From NCBI GenBank assembly GCA_007120685.1, contig SKNG01000149.1:1-6129 (forward strand): 6,129 bases of DNA, written 5' to 3'. The stretch is from Paracoccaceae bacterium. GTDB taxonomy: Bacteria; Pseudomonadota; Alphaproteobacteria; Rhodobacterales; Rhodobacteraceae. Below the pieces are notes generated by a model. That model was not told the origin of the DNA. It worked only from the letters and a program-made list of their open reading frames with translations, and searched no databases. The position numbers were made by a program, and so were the translations under genes. This document shows positions 1-5,787 of the stretch, piece after piece (positions within the stretch are counted from its first letter, which is position 1; the number at the start of each line of letters is the position of its first letter).

Positions 1-784
1 GCCCGCTGTTGGCCGCCTCCGGCACCGAGGTGGTCATCGCCGCGATCAGCGCGCCCGTTTCTTCCGACTGGCACAGCTTCAGGGTGATGGCGGCACGGAT
101 CACGGCCTCCTGCCATTCCAGCGGCAGGGCCAGCTGGCGCACCCAGCCGCGCCACTTGCCGATGGTGGCATCGAGCATGACATGCGCCTGCGTGCGCACC
201 TCGTTGCGGAACGGCTCGTCCGGGCCCAGGAAGAAGACCAGTTCCTCTTCCAGGTCGAAGGGCGTTTCGTCCAGGACGTAGTTGATCGGCGCGTTGGTGG
301 TCAGGCGCATTGTGGTGGCGCCGTTGATATAGCGGATATGGTTGGACCCGTAGGTGCGCGAGGCCGCGGCAGAGCCCCAGTCGCTGGCTGGGCGCAGCCG
401 GATACAGATGCGCGGCGTGTCGGCGATGGGGCGGATGATGCGCACAAAGGCCTGCGGGCGGTAGGTGCGGCCGAACTGGCTTAGCCGCGGGCAGAAGTCC
501 AGGATTTCGACCGCCCCGCCGTGGTCGTCGCGCAACTCGGTGCGCAGGACGGGGGTGTTGCGCAGATAGCTCTGGCTGGTTTCGGTAAGGCCCATCAGAT
601 CGGTGGAAAAGAACCCCTGCGCCGCCGGATTGTCAAAGGCCGTATCGTGCAACAGCGCGCAGAACACCGGGTCGCCGTCAAACCGTGGCAGGCAGGCCCA
701 GAGATAGCGCCCCTGTCGGTCGATCAGCGCCCCCACCGCGCAATTGCCGATCACCGCAAGATCCAGATTGCGCTCGCTGTTCAT
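1..784 (-). CDS. Glycoside hydrolase family 15 protein (trehalase/glucoamylase-like), 3' part outside window
   Basis: The gene starts at ATG 784 and stays open for 261 codons to the left edge, so only the N-terminal part is visible. The start MNSERNLDLAVIGN, followed by GALIDRQGRYLWACLPRFD, is typical of the trehalase-like N-terminal beta domain of bacterial GH15 proteins. Near the edge, EETGALIAAMTTSVPEA matches the conserved entry into the (alpha/alpha)6 catalytic barrel, normally followed by an RNWDYR-type segment that lies just outside. The catalytic glutamates are therefore not visible. A good Shine-Dalgarno sequence (AGGAAGGGA) precedes the ATG. GH15 enzymes hydrolyse alpha-glucosidic bonds, and some actinobacterial members are trehalases. 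Its position 51 bp downstream of otsB favours a role in trehalose turnover. Glucoamylase or another glucosidase activity remains possible. The family is well supported; the substrate is inferred from context only. Confidence 0.9.
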   Translation of the reverse strand, partial: MNSERNLDLAVIGNCAVGALIDRQGRYLWACLPRFDGDPVFCALLHDTAFDNPAAQGFFSTDLMGLTETSQSYLRNTPVLRTELRDDHGGAVEILDFCPRLSQFGRTYRPQAFVRIIRPIADTPRICIRLRPASDWGSAAASRTYGSNHIRYINGATTMRLTTNAPINYVLDETPFDLEEELVFFLGPDEPFRNEVRTQAHVMLDATIGKWRGWVRQLALPLEWQEAVIRAAITLKLCQSEETGALIAAMTTSVPEAANSG

Positions 785-835
785 GCCTGTTCCCTTCCTG
801 CCTTGGCGCGGATTATGAAGGCTGTCGCGGGCGGG

Positions 836-1570
836 TCAACCGTCTGCAAGCGCCTGAAGCCAGGCGTGTACCGCCTTGACATCCGGCAGATGGTATTCTG
901 CCGCCGTCTCCCGCTCCGGGCCCACCAGAATACCGCTGCCGCCGGCCTGGGCAGCAGCGCGGAATGCCGTCTCATCGGTCAGATCGTCGCCCAGCATTAC
1001 CGGCAGGGCGCCGGCAAAGGGTGGCTTGGCCATCAGCGCGGCAAGCGCGCTGCCCTTGCTGACGTCGGCGGGTTTCAGTTCCACCACCATCTTGCCCGGT
1101 TGCAGCGCCAGCGCCGCTCCCGCCGCGCCCTGCGCCTGCTCTGCCAGCCCCAGCGCGATGTCACCCAGTTCCGGCGCGCCGCGCCAGTGCAGGGCCAGGG
1201 CAAGGCCCTTGTCCTCCAGCAGCAGGCCCGGGTGGTCGGTGCTTGCCTGGCGCAGGATGGCGCGCGCTGCCGCCAGCCCCGGCGCCGCCTCCAACCGGCG
1301 CAGGGCGCCGTCCGGGCCACGCCCCTCGGCGCCGTGAAGGCCGATTGCATAGGGCGCCATGCGGTCCAGAAAACCGTCGATCTGCGAAACCGGCCGGCCG
1401 GAAACCACCGTCAACCGGCCCTGAAGCCGATCCGCCAGTCGTTGCAGCAGCCCCGGCAAGCCTGGCGCGACGCGCACCGCATCCGGTGTCGGTGCGATAT
1501 CGACCAGAACACCGTCGAAATCCAGAAACAGCGCGCAGCGGGCATGGTCGGGCTTTGGCGGGGCGTTCAT
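836..1570 (-). CDS. otsB: Trehalose-6-phosphate phosphatase (OtsB)
   Basis: This HAD-superfamily phosphatase of 244 residues removes phosphate from trehalose 6-phosphate to give trehalose, the second step of the OtsA-OtsB pathway in the cytoplasm. All HAD motifs are visible. Motif I is DFDGVL, with nucleophile Asp17 and acid/base Asp19; Val at the fifth position is allowed in the DxDx(T/V) motif. Motif II is VVSGRP with Ser57. The cap-domain signature HGAEGRG is at 79-85. A lysine motif ELKPADVSKG lies at 164-173, and the Mg-binding motif GDDLTDE at 194-200. The length is normal for bacterial OtsB. The gene begins 24 bp after the stop of the sulfotransferase-like gene and is followed by a GH15 gene, so the three are probably one transcript. 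Its Shine-Dalgarno sequence is weak, as expected for translation from an upstream gene. OtsA, the synthase, is not in the window and may lie beyond the left edge. Confidence 0.95.
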   Translation of the reverse strand: MNAPPKPDHARCALFLDFDGVLVDIAPTPDAVRVAPGLPGLLQRLADRLQGRLTVVSGRPVSQIDGFLDRMAPYAIGLHGAEGRGPDGALRRLEAAPGLAAARAILRQASTDHPGLLLEDKGLALALHWRGAPELGDIALGLAEQAQGAAGAALALQPGKMVVELKPADVSKGSALAALMAKPPFAGALPVMLGDDLTDETAFRAAAQAGGSGILVGPERETAAEYHLPDVKAVHAWLQALADG

Positions 1571-1594
1571 GCGGCGGGGTTCGTTCCGGAGTGT

Positions 1595-2338
1595 TCAGGC
1601 GTCTTCCGGCACGGAAAGCCGGTCATCGACGAAAGGCGCCGCATCCTGCGGATTGTCAAGATAGCTTATCGGGGCGCGGCGGGTCTGCTTCTCCAGTGTC
1701 GACTTCAAGGTGACTTCCTTACCCAGAAAAGCGCCAAGCCGCAGCGCAAGCCGGTTCGGCTGCGCGATCTCGGCATATTCCACGCTCAGGCTGTCATCGC
1801 GTCCCTGCAGCATGAGTTCGGTTGCGCCAAACCGGCGCCGCGCCTTCTGGCGATAGTCCAGATAGGCCTCGACATCGAAACGCAGCTCATCCGCCTGGCT
1901 GGCATCGACGGCTTCGCCCTTGCGCACCACCCATTGATCCGACGCCTTGGCCCGCATCAGCGACACATAGCTGTCAAAGATGGAATCCCGCCAAAGGTGG
2001 ATGACCAGGCTGTCCGGGTGAAAGACGCGGTTTTCCCAGATGCCGCTGGAGCGGCGGTCGGTGTAGAAAATCCTGGCGCCGACGATCCGGTTGGTTTCGC
2101 CGTGCGAAGCGACCAGGCGGTCCCAGAAAGCGCACAGGTCGTCGCGGTGCAGGGCAAGCGCCTCTTCGGTCGAGGCGAAGCGGGCAGCGATGCCCTTCCA
2201 GCCGCCCTTCGTGTTCGGAAAGTTCGGCTTGAAGATCTCGCCATAGCAGCGGCAGCCCGGCACCTGGTTCAGGTAGGCGGCAAGCTGGTTGGACCCGCTG
2301 CGGGCCTTGCTGATCATGAAAAGCGGTCTTGGTTTCAT
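1595..2338 (-). CDS. Stf0-like sulfotransferase
   Basis: A protein of 247 residues without signal peptide or membrane segment, so probably cytoplasmic. Residues 7-16 (FMISKARSGS) form a 5'-phosphosulfate (PAPS-binding) P-loop of the sulfotransferase type. It is followed by YGEIF, with Glu34 where Stf0 has the GEP/E motif holding its proposed catalytic base. Residues 112-136 contain IHLWRDSIFDSYVSLMRA, where Arg117 and Ser126 have the 9-residue spacing of the 3'-phosphate-binding motif of Stf0. The C-terminal LEKQTRR segment is also Stf0-like. Stf0 of mycobacteria transfers sulfate from PAPS to trehalose; that is family knowledge recalled, not searched. ATG 2338 is the first start after an in-frame TGA at 2360-2362, but no clear Shine-Dalgarno is present. 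The gene sits 24 bp upstream of otsB and 82 bp downstream of the dehydrogenase gene. Other acceptors (polysaccharide, lipid, Nod-factor-like) are possible. Confidence 0.75.
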   Translation of the reverse strand: MKPRPLFMISKARSGSNQLAAYLNQVPGCRCYGEIFKPNFPNTKGGWKGIAARFASTEEALALHRDDLCAFWDRLVASHGETNRIVGARIFYTDRRSSGIWENRVFHPDSLVIHLWRDSIFDSYVSLMRAKASDQWVVRKGEAVDASQADELRFDVEAYLDYRQKARRRFGATELMLQGRDDSLSVEYAEIAQPNRLALRLGAFLGKEVTLKSTLEKQTRRAPISYLDNPQDAAPFVDDRLSVPEDA

Positions 2339-2420
2339 CTGTCGATCGCGCTGCTTTTCTCAGGGATGGGCGGCGGCCGGCATGACCGCTACCGCCAGTC
2401 CCGGTTGGGTCCGCCCGTGT

Positions 2421-3659
2421 TCAACCGTTCCACGGCCTGTCGCCGGATGCATCCTTCACCCGGGTGGGCAGGCCGATACGGTCCAGCACGGTGAAGAAGG
2501 GCGCCGGGTCCAGCTCCTCGACATTGACCATGGTGCCGGTGTCCCAGGTCCCGTCGGCAATCAGCAGCGCCGCAGCCACCGGCGGCACCCCGGCGGTATA
2601 GCTGATACCCTGGCTGCCGACCTCCAGATAGGCCTCGCGGTGATCGGCGACATTGTAGACGAAGGCTTCGGCCGGCTGGCCGTCCTTCACGCCGCGGACC
2701 AGCGTGCCGATGCAGGTCTTGCCGGTATAGTCCGGCGCCAGGCTGGCCGGGTCCGGCAGCACCGCCTTCACCACCTTCAGTGGCACCACCTCCAGCCCCT
2801 CGGCCGTCACCACCGGCTTTTCGGACAAGAGGCCGAGGTTCTTCAGCACGGTGAAGACGTTGATGTAGTGATCGCCGAAACCCATCCAGAAGCGCACATC
2901 CGCCTGCGGGTAGTTGGTGGCCAGCGAATGCACCTCGTCATGGCCGGTCAGATAGGCCTTCTGCATGCCGACAACGGGCAGGTCCCATTCCTTGCCCACC
3001 TCGAACATGGTGTTGGCCTGCCAGGCGCCGTTCTGCCAGCTGTAAACCGTGCCGGTGAATTCACGGAAATTGATCTCTGGATCGAAATTGGTGGAAAACC
3101 AGCGCCCGTGGCTGCCCGCGTTGATATCCACGATGTCGATCGACTGCACCTCGTCCAGAAAACTGTCGATGCCGAAGCGCGCAAAGGCATTCACCACGCC
3201 AGGGTCGAACCCCACGCCCAGAATCGCGGTGATGCCCTTCTCGGCGCAGGCCTCGCGCCGCTTCCATTCGTAATTCGCATACCAGGGCGGGGTTTCGCAG
3301 ATCTGGTCGGGCTCTTCATGAATGGCGGTGTCCATATAGGCCGCGCCGGTCTCGATACAGGCATCCAGCACCGGCATGTTGACGAAGGCCTGCGCCACGT
3401 TGATGACGATCCGCGCGCCGGTCTGCCGGATCAGCGCAGCCACCGCGTCCTTGTCGCGCGCGTTCACGGCATGGGCCTGCAGCACACCATCGACCTTCAT
3501 CCCGCCCTTGTCATGGATCGACGCGATAATCGCCTCGCATTTCGCCAGCGTGCGGCTGGCGATATGGATATCGCCCAGCACATCGTTGTTCTGCGCGCAT
3601 TTATGCGCCGTGACCTGCGCGACGCCCCCGGCGCCGATGATCAGCACGTTCTTCTTCAT
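2421..3659 (-). CDS. Carboxy(nor)spermidine dehydrogenase (saccharopine dehydrogenase family)
   Basis: A 412-residue, probably NADPH-dependent enzyme that reductively condenses aspartate beta-semialdehyde with putrescine or 1,3-diaminopropane to carboxyspermidine or carboxynorspermidine. This is the first step of the AdoMet-independent polyamine route. Residues 5-14 (VLIIGAGGVA) are the Rossmann nucleotide-binding loop, and the ASRT segment after the second strand fits NADP binding. VGFDPGVVNAFARF and INAGSHGRWFSTNFDPEINF are typical of the carboxynorspermidine branch rather than true saccharopine dehydrogenase. The open frame extends 53 codons upstream, but those codons run inside the preceding gene and do not look like this family. 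ATG 3659, giving MKKNVLI, is chosen for its AGGA 8 bases upstream. It follows nspC by 19 bp, so the two steps are encoded in one operon. The acceptor diamine, and hence spermidine versus norspermidine, cannot be told from sequence; spermidine is usual in alphaproteobacteria. Confidence 0.93.
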   Translation of the reverse strand: MKKNVLIIGAGGVAQVTAHKCAQNNDVLGDIHIASRTLAKCEAIIASIHDKGGMKVDGVLQAHAVNARDKDAVAALIRQTGARIVINVAQAFVNMPVLDACIETGAAYMDTAIHEEPDQICETPPWYANYEWKRREACAEKGITAILGVGFDPGVVNAFARFGIDSFLDEVQSIDIVDINAGSHGRWFSTNFDPEINFREFTGTVYSWQNGAWQANTMFEVGKEWDLPVVGMQKAYLTGHDEVHSLATNYPQADVRFWMGFGDHYINVFTVLKNLGLLSEKPVVTAEGLEVVPLKVVKAVLPDPASLAPDYTGKTCIGTLVRGVKDGQPAEAFVYNVADHREAYLEVGSQGISYTAGVPPVAAALLIADGTWDTGTMVNVEELDPAPFFTVLDRIGLPTRVKDASGDRPWNG

Positions 3660-3666
3660 CCATGAA

Positions 3667-3672
3667 TTCCTT
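3667..3672 (-). promoter_or_regulatory. Ribosome binding site deciding the dehydrogenase start
   Basis: AAGGAA on the minus strand, with AGGA ending 8 bases before ATG 3659. An out-of-frame ATG lies four bases upstream (3661-3663), but it is too close to this site and leads to no gene. The site supports MKKNVLI as the true N-terminus over the 53-codon longer frame. Confidence 0.7.
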
Positions 3673-3678
3673 CCGTCT

Positions 3679-4776
3679 TCAGGACAGGGCCGCCACGAAA
3701 TCCTTATAGCCGAAATCGCGCACCAGCCGCTCGGTTCCATCCAGCTCGCGCACCGCGATGGCGGGCATCTTGACGCCGTTGAACCAGTTCTTCTTGACCA
3801 TCGTGTAGCCGGCGGCATCCTGAATGCTCAGCCGGTCGCCCGCGCGCAGGGGCTCGGGAAATCGGAACTCGCCGAACACATCGCCGGCCAGACAGGACTT
3901 GCCGCAGATCATCCATTCATGCGGGCCGGCATCGGGCAGCATCTTCGCGCTGGCGCGATAGATCAGCAGATCCAGCATATGCGCCTCGGTCGATGAGTCC
4001 ACAATCGCCAGATGCTTGCCGTTGTAGAGCGTGTCCAGCACCGTCACCTCCAGTGTCGCCGCGCCGGTGATCGCCGCCTCGCCCGGTTCCAGATAGACCT
4101 GCACCTCACTCTCGCCGGCAAAGCGCTTCAGCCGCTCGGCCAGACGATCCAGCGGATAACCCTCGCCAGTGAAATGGATGCCGCCGCCCAGGCTGATCCA
4201 GTCCATCTGCCGGATCAGGAAGCCGAAGCGCTGTTCGATATGGCCCAGCATGCGGTCGAACCGGTCGAAATCGGCATTCTCGCAGTTGTTGTGGAACATG
4301 AAGCCGCTGATCCGGTCGGCGACGGTGGCGATGCGCTCCGGGTCATGCTCGCCCAGCCGGGAAAACGGCCGCGCCGGATCGGCCAGATCGAAATCCGAGG
4401 TCGAAACCCCCGGGTTCACCCGCAACCCGCGCACATGGCCCGCACTGGCCGCATCGAACCGATCCAGCTGACCAATTGTGTTGAAGATGACCTTGTCGGC
4501 ATGCCCCAAAACCTCGCCGATTTCATGGTCGGCATAGGCGACCGAATAGGCATGCGTCTCCTTGCCGAACTTCTCGCGCCCCAGCCGCACCTCGTAAAGC
4601 GACGAACTGGTGGTGCCATCCATGTATTCCGCCATGAAGTCGAACACCGACCAGGTGGCAAAACACTTCAGCGCCAGCAGCGATTTCGCCCCCGAAGCCT
4701 CGCGCAGCCAGGCGATCTTTTCCATGTTCGGCTTCAGGCGCGCCTTGTCGATCAGATAGTAGGGGGTCTGCAGCAT
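3679..4776 (-). CDS. nspC: Carboxynorspermidine/carboxyspermidine decarboxylase
   Basis: A 365-residue PLP enzyme of the alanine-racemase-fold (fold type III) decarboxylases. It removes CO2 from carboxyspermidine or carboxynorspermidine to give the polyamine. The N-terminus MLQTPYYLIDKARL and the segment LLALKCFATW are characteristic; Lys37 is the expected PLP Schiff-base lysine. FHNNCEN, SLGGGIHFTGEGYP (phosphate-binding glycine loop region), EPGEA and the C-terminal CGKSCLAGD with its reactive cysteine complete the active site, which forms across a dimer. The frame could begin 21 bases earlier at a TTG, but ATG 4776 has GGAGG six bases upstream and gives the family's usual N-terminus. It is the first gene of the polyamine pair. 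The upstream gap holds a terminator-like inverted repeat and a GC palindrome, so nspC probably has its own promoter. Nothing in the sequence looks broken or atypical. Confidence 0.95.
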   Translation of the reverse strand: MLQTPYYLIDKARLKPNMEKIAWLREASGAKSLLALKCFATWSVFDFMAEYMDGTTSSSLYEVRLGREKFGKETHAYSVAYADHEIGEVLGHADKVIFNTIGQLDRFDAASAGHVRGLRVNPGVSTSDFDLADPARPFSRLGEHDPERIATVADRISGFMFHNNCENADFDRFDRMLGHIEQRFGFLIRQMDWISLGGGIHFTGEGYPLDRLAERLKRFAGESEVQVYLEPGEAAITGAATLEVTVLDTLYNGKHLAIVDSSTEAHMLDLLIYRASAKMLPDAGPHEWMICGKSCLAGDVFGEFRFPEPLRAGDRLSIQDAAGYTMVKKNWFNGVKMPAIAVRELDGTERLVRDFGYKDFVAALS

Positions 4777-4781
4777 CCCGG

Positions 4782-4788
4782 CCCTCCC
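4782..4788 (-). promoter_or_regulatory. Ribosome binding site deciding the nspC start
   Basis: GGGAGGG on the minus strand; the GGAGG core ends six bases before ATG 4776. This makes ATG 4776 the start rather than the in-frame TTG at 4795-4797, which would place this site inside the coding region and has no comparable site of its own. Confidence 0.75.
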
Positions 4789-4809
4789 GGTGTTCAAGGG
4801 GTCGAAGAC

Positions 4810-4829
4810 GCGCCGCGCGCGCGCGGCGC
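4810..4829. repeat. Perfect 20-bp GC palindrome upstream of nspC
   Basis: The sequence gcgccgcgcgcgcgcggcgc is identical to its reverse complement over 20 bases; the flanking bases (c and t) do not pair. It lies 33 bp upstream of the nspC ATG. It could be a protein-binding site, a strong hairpin in the nspC leader, or Z-DNA-prone alternating CG. A weak -10-like hexamer (GATAAC on the minus strand, 4831-4836) abuts it, so a transcript starting there would begin inside or next to the palindrome. Function is unknown. Confidence 0.6.
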
Positions 4830-4899
4830 TGTTATCGCCTCGCGCGCCGCCTCACAACCACAATCTCGGATATCCGGCCGCCAGACGCCCCTGACAGCC

Positions 4900-4967
4900 G
4901 CGCTGCCCCCCTCTTTGCTCTGAAAATATCCCGGGGGGAGGCGCCGACAGGCGCCGGGGGGCAGCGC
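4900..4967 (-). terminator. Nested inverted repeat downstream of DUF1150 gene, probable terminator
   Basis: On the minus strand, immediately after the DUF1150 gene, 12-base arms (4967-4956 and 4911-4900, gcgctgcccccc against its complement) enclose a smaller hairpin. That hairpin is GGCGCC-TGTC-GGCGCC (4955-4940), followed by a C tract and GGGATATTTTC. The short hairpin with the TATTTT run fits an intrinsic terminator for the hsp20-DUF1150 transcript. The six-C arm at 4906-4911 (plus strand) could also pair with the G tract at 4933-4938, so alternative structures are possible. I recall elements ending in GGGATATTTT after many Rhodobacterales genes; this is not checked. Confidence 0.6.
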
Positions 4968-4986
4968 CCACCAAACTAGCGCCATC

Positions 4987-5208
4987 TCAATGCGCGCTTA
5001 CCGGCGACAGGTCATTCTGCCGCGCCAGCACGAAGGCCATCTTCCGGTCCTTCGCCAGAGCGAGGCAGGCACCTTCGCCGTCATGCACGCCGTAAACCTC
5101 AGAAACACCGGGCAATTGCGCCCTGATCTCTTCGGGCAGGGCCTCCACCGGCACCTGTCGAATATAGGCAATGCGGCCTTCCGGCATCTCGGGGAAAGGG
5201 GTTTTCAT
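4987..5208 (-). CDS. DUF1150 family protein
   Basis: A 73-residue soluble protein of unknown function. The middle and end are characteristic of the alphaproteobacterial DUF1150 family: LPEEIRAQLPGVSEVYGVHD, then GEGACLALAKDRKMAFVLARQND and a short Ser/Val/His tail. The ATG at 5208 has an excellent Shine-Dalgarno (AAGGAGG, eight bases upstream). It begins 25 bp after the hsp20 stop, so the two are almost certainly co-transcribed, and a terminator-like repeat follows. From family knowledge, DUF1150 genes are commonly found beside Hsp20 genes. A role with the small heat shock protein is inferred from this pairing only. No catalytic motif, metal-binding cluster or membrane segment is visible. Confidence 0.88.
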   Translation of the reverse strand: MKTPFPEMPEGRIAYIRQVPVEALPEEIRAQLPGVSEVYGVHDGEGACLALAKDRKMAFVLARQNDLSPVSAH

Positions 5209-5233
5209 CGCAATGTCCTCCTTGCTGTCACGC

Positions 5234-5647
5234 TCACGCGCGCCTGATGGGAATACGCCGCACCACCGACTCCGGCTCTCGCCGCTCCAGCACCACGCGC
5301 AGCAACCCGTTCTCCAGTGCCGCCTCCGTCACCTCCACCCCGTCGGCCAGGGCAAAGACCCGGCGGAACTGGCGCGTGGCAATGCCGCGGTGCAGGAACA
5401 CGCGCTCCGCCTCGGGTTCGGCCTGCTGCCCGCGGATGACCAGTTGCCGATCCTCGATGGTGATCGACAGATCGTCCTCGCCGAAACCGGCCACTGCCAG
5501 CGTGACGATATAGCGCCCCGGCTCGGAAAGCTCGATATTGAAGGGCGGATACCCCTCGGCCCCGGCGCGGGCGGTGCGTTCGACCAGCCGTTCCAGAGGC
5601 TCGAAACCCAGCAGCAGGGGATGCGAGGGGAAGGCAAATTTGCTCAT
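5234..5647 (-). CDS. Small heat shock protein, Hsp20/IbpA type
   Basis: A 137-residue ATP-independent chaperone that binds unfolding proteins in the cytoplasm and holds them for refolding. The short N-terminal arm (MSKFAFPSHPLLLGFEPLERL) matches class A alphaproteobacterial Hsp20 proteins. The alpha-crystallin domain runs from about residue 35 (PPFNIE) to about 127. It includes YIVTLAVAGF, the edge strand region DLSITIEDRQLVIRG, and ENGLLRVVLER (the A-x-x-x-n-G-v-L consensus). The C-terminal IPI (in RRIPIRRA) is the I-x-I anchor used for oligomer assembly. The frame is open 35 codons further upstream, but that part is non-conserved and lies in the promoter/leader. ATG 5647 is chosen for AAGGA seven bases upstream and the family N-terminus. 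The gene has a sigma-32-like promoter and a possible thermometer hairpin over the ribosome binding site. Confidence 0.95.
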   Translation of the reverse strand: MSKFAFPSHPLLLGFEPLERLVERTARAGAEGYPPFNIELSEPGRYIVTLAVAGFGEDDLSITIEDRQLVIRGQQAEPEAERVFLHRGIATRQFRRVFALADGVEVTEAALENGLLRVVLERREPESVVRRIPIRRA

Positions 5648-5653
5648 TTTCGG

Positions 5654-5669
5654 GTCCTTTTCAAGCGAC
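5654..5669 (-). promoter_or_regulatory. Candidate ROSE-like RNA thermometer hairpin over hsp20 ribosome binding site
   Basis: The minus-strand leader contains GTCGCTTGAAAAGGAC just before the hsp20 ATG. It can fold as G-U-C-(G)-C-U-U, loop GAA, A-A-G-G-A-C: six pairs and one bulged G, sequestering the AAGGA Shine-Dalgarno. UCGCU fits the UYGCU element that pairs with AGGA in ROSE thermometers, including the characteristic unpaired G. ROSE elements are known from alphaproteobacterial small heat shock genes. The leader here would be only about 60 nt if the proposed promoter is correct, shorter than many ROSE leaders. The structure was folded by eye. Confidence 0.5.
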
Positions 5670-5715
5670 ACGCGCGCCCGGCCCCCGCCGCTGCAGCAGA
5701 CCCGGCACAGGATGG

Positions 5716-5744
5716 ATATGGGGCGCGGCGCAGACCGCCGCAAG
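5716..5744 (-). promoter_or_regulatory. Sigma-32 (RpoH)-like heat shock promoter for hsp20
   Basis: On the minus strand, CTTGCG (5744-5739) is separated by 15 bp from CCCCATAT (5723-5716). The -10 box agrees with the sigma-32 consensus CCCCATNT, and the -35 with the CTTG core. The predicted transcript would start near 5708, about 60 nt before the hsp20 ATG. The spacer contains a small inverted repeat, CGGCG-GTCTG-CGCCG (5740-5726). Confidence 0.6.
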
Positions 5745-5758
5745 AGCCGCACCGGGCT

Positions 5759-5787
5759 TTGCGCACCGTGCGGAAATCAGTTATCTT
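5759..5787 (+). promoter_or_regulatory. Promoter-like sequence for the DUF465 gene
   Basis: TTGCGC (5759-5764), a 17-bp spacer, then TATCTT (5782-5787) on the plus strand, resembling a sigma-70 promoter with a relaxed -35. A start near 5794 would give a leader of about 33 nt to ATG 5827. It lies back to back with the hsp20 promoter, its -35 only 14 bp away from that promoter's -35. Confidence 0.4.

Noticed and set aside
2339..2420. Possible terminator between the dehydrogenase and sulfotransferase genes
   Set aside because: Only short GC-rich arms (GCGG/CCGC) are present and no T run follows on the minus strand.
521..2494. 657-codon plus-strand open frame running antisense across the GH15, otsB and sulfotransferase genes
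   Set aside because: The minus-strand proteins have full family motifs. The antisense frame is rich in Arg, Ala, Gly and Gln, shows no recognisable domain and crosses three gene boundaries, as expected for a mirror frame in high-GC DNA.
2289..3665. 458-codon plus-strand open frame opposite the dehydrogenase gene
   Set aside because: It mirrors the dehydrogenase codons; composition is His/Arg-rich with no motif, and it ends just past that gene's start.
3660..3818. 53-codon N-terminal extension of the dehydrogenase
   Set aside because: It lies mainly within the 3' end of nspC in another frame and is non-conserved, while ATG 3659 has a good Shine-Dalgarno and the expected Rossmann start.
4831..4856. 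Possible nspC promoter, TTGTGA and GATAAC on the minus strand
   Set aside because: The spacing is only 15 bp and the -10 matches just 4 of 6; too weak to list as a promoter.
4012..4923. 303-codon plus-strand open frame opposite nspC
   Set aside because: It is antisense to a clearly conserved decarboxylase and shows no family pattern.
4933..4961. Possible G-quadruplex from the plus-strand G tracts
   Set aside because: There are only two long G runs separated by 17 bases; the intervening GG pairs are in a stable hairpin, so the hairpin explanation is better.
5648..5752. 35-codon N-terminal extension of Hsp20
   Set aside because: It covers the promoter and leader, is Cys/Arg-rich and unlike the family; MSKFAFPS at 5647 is the usual N-terminus.
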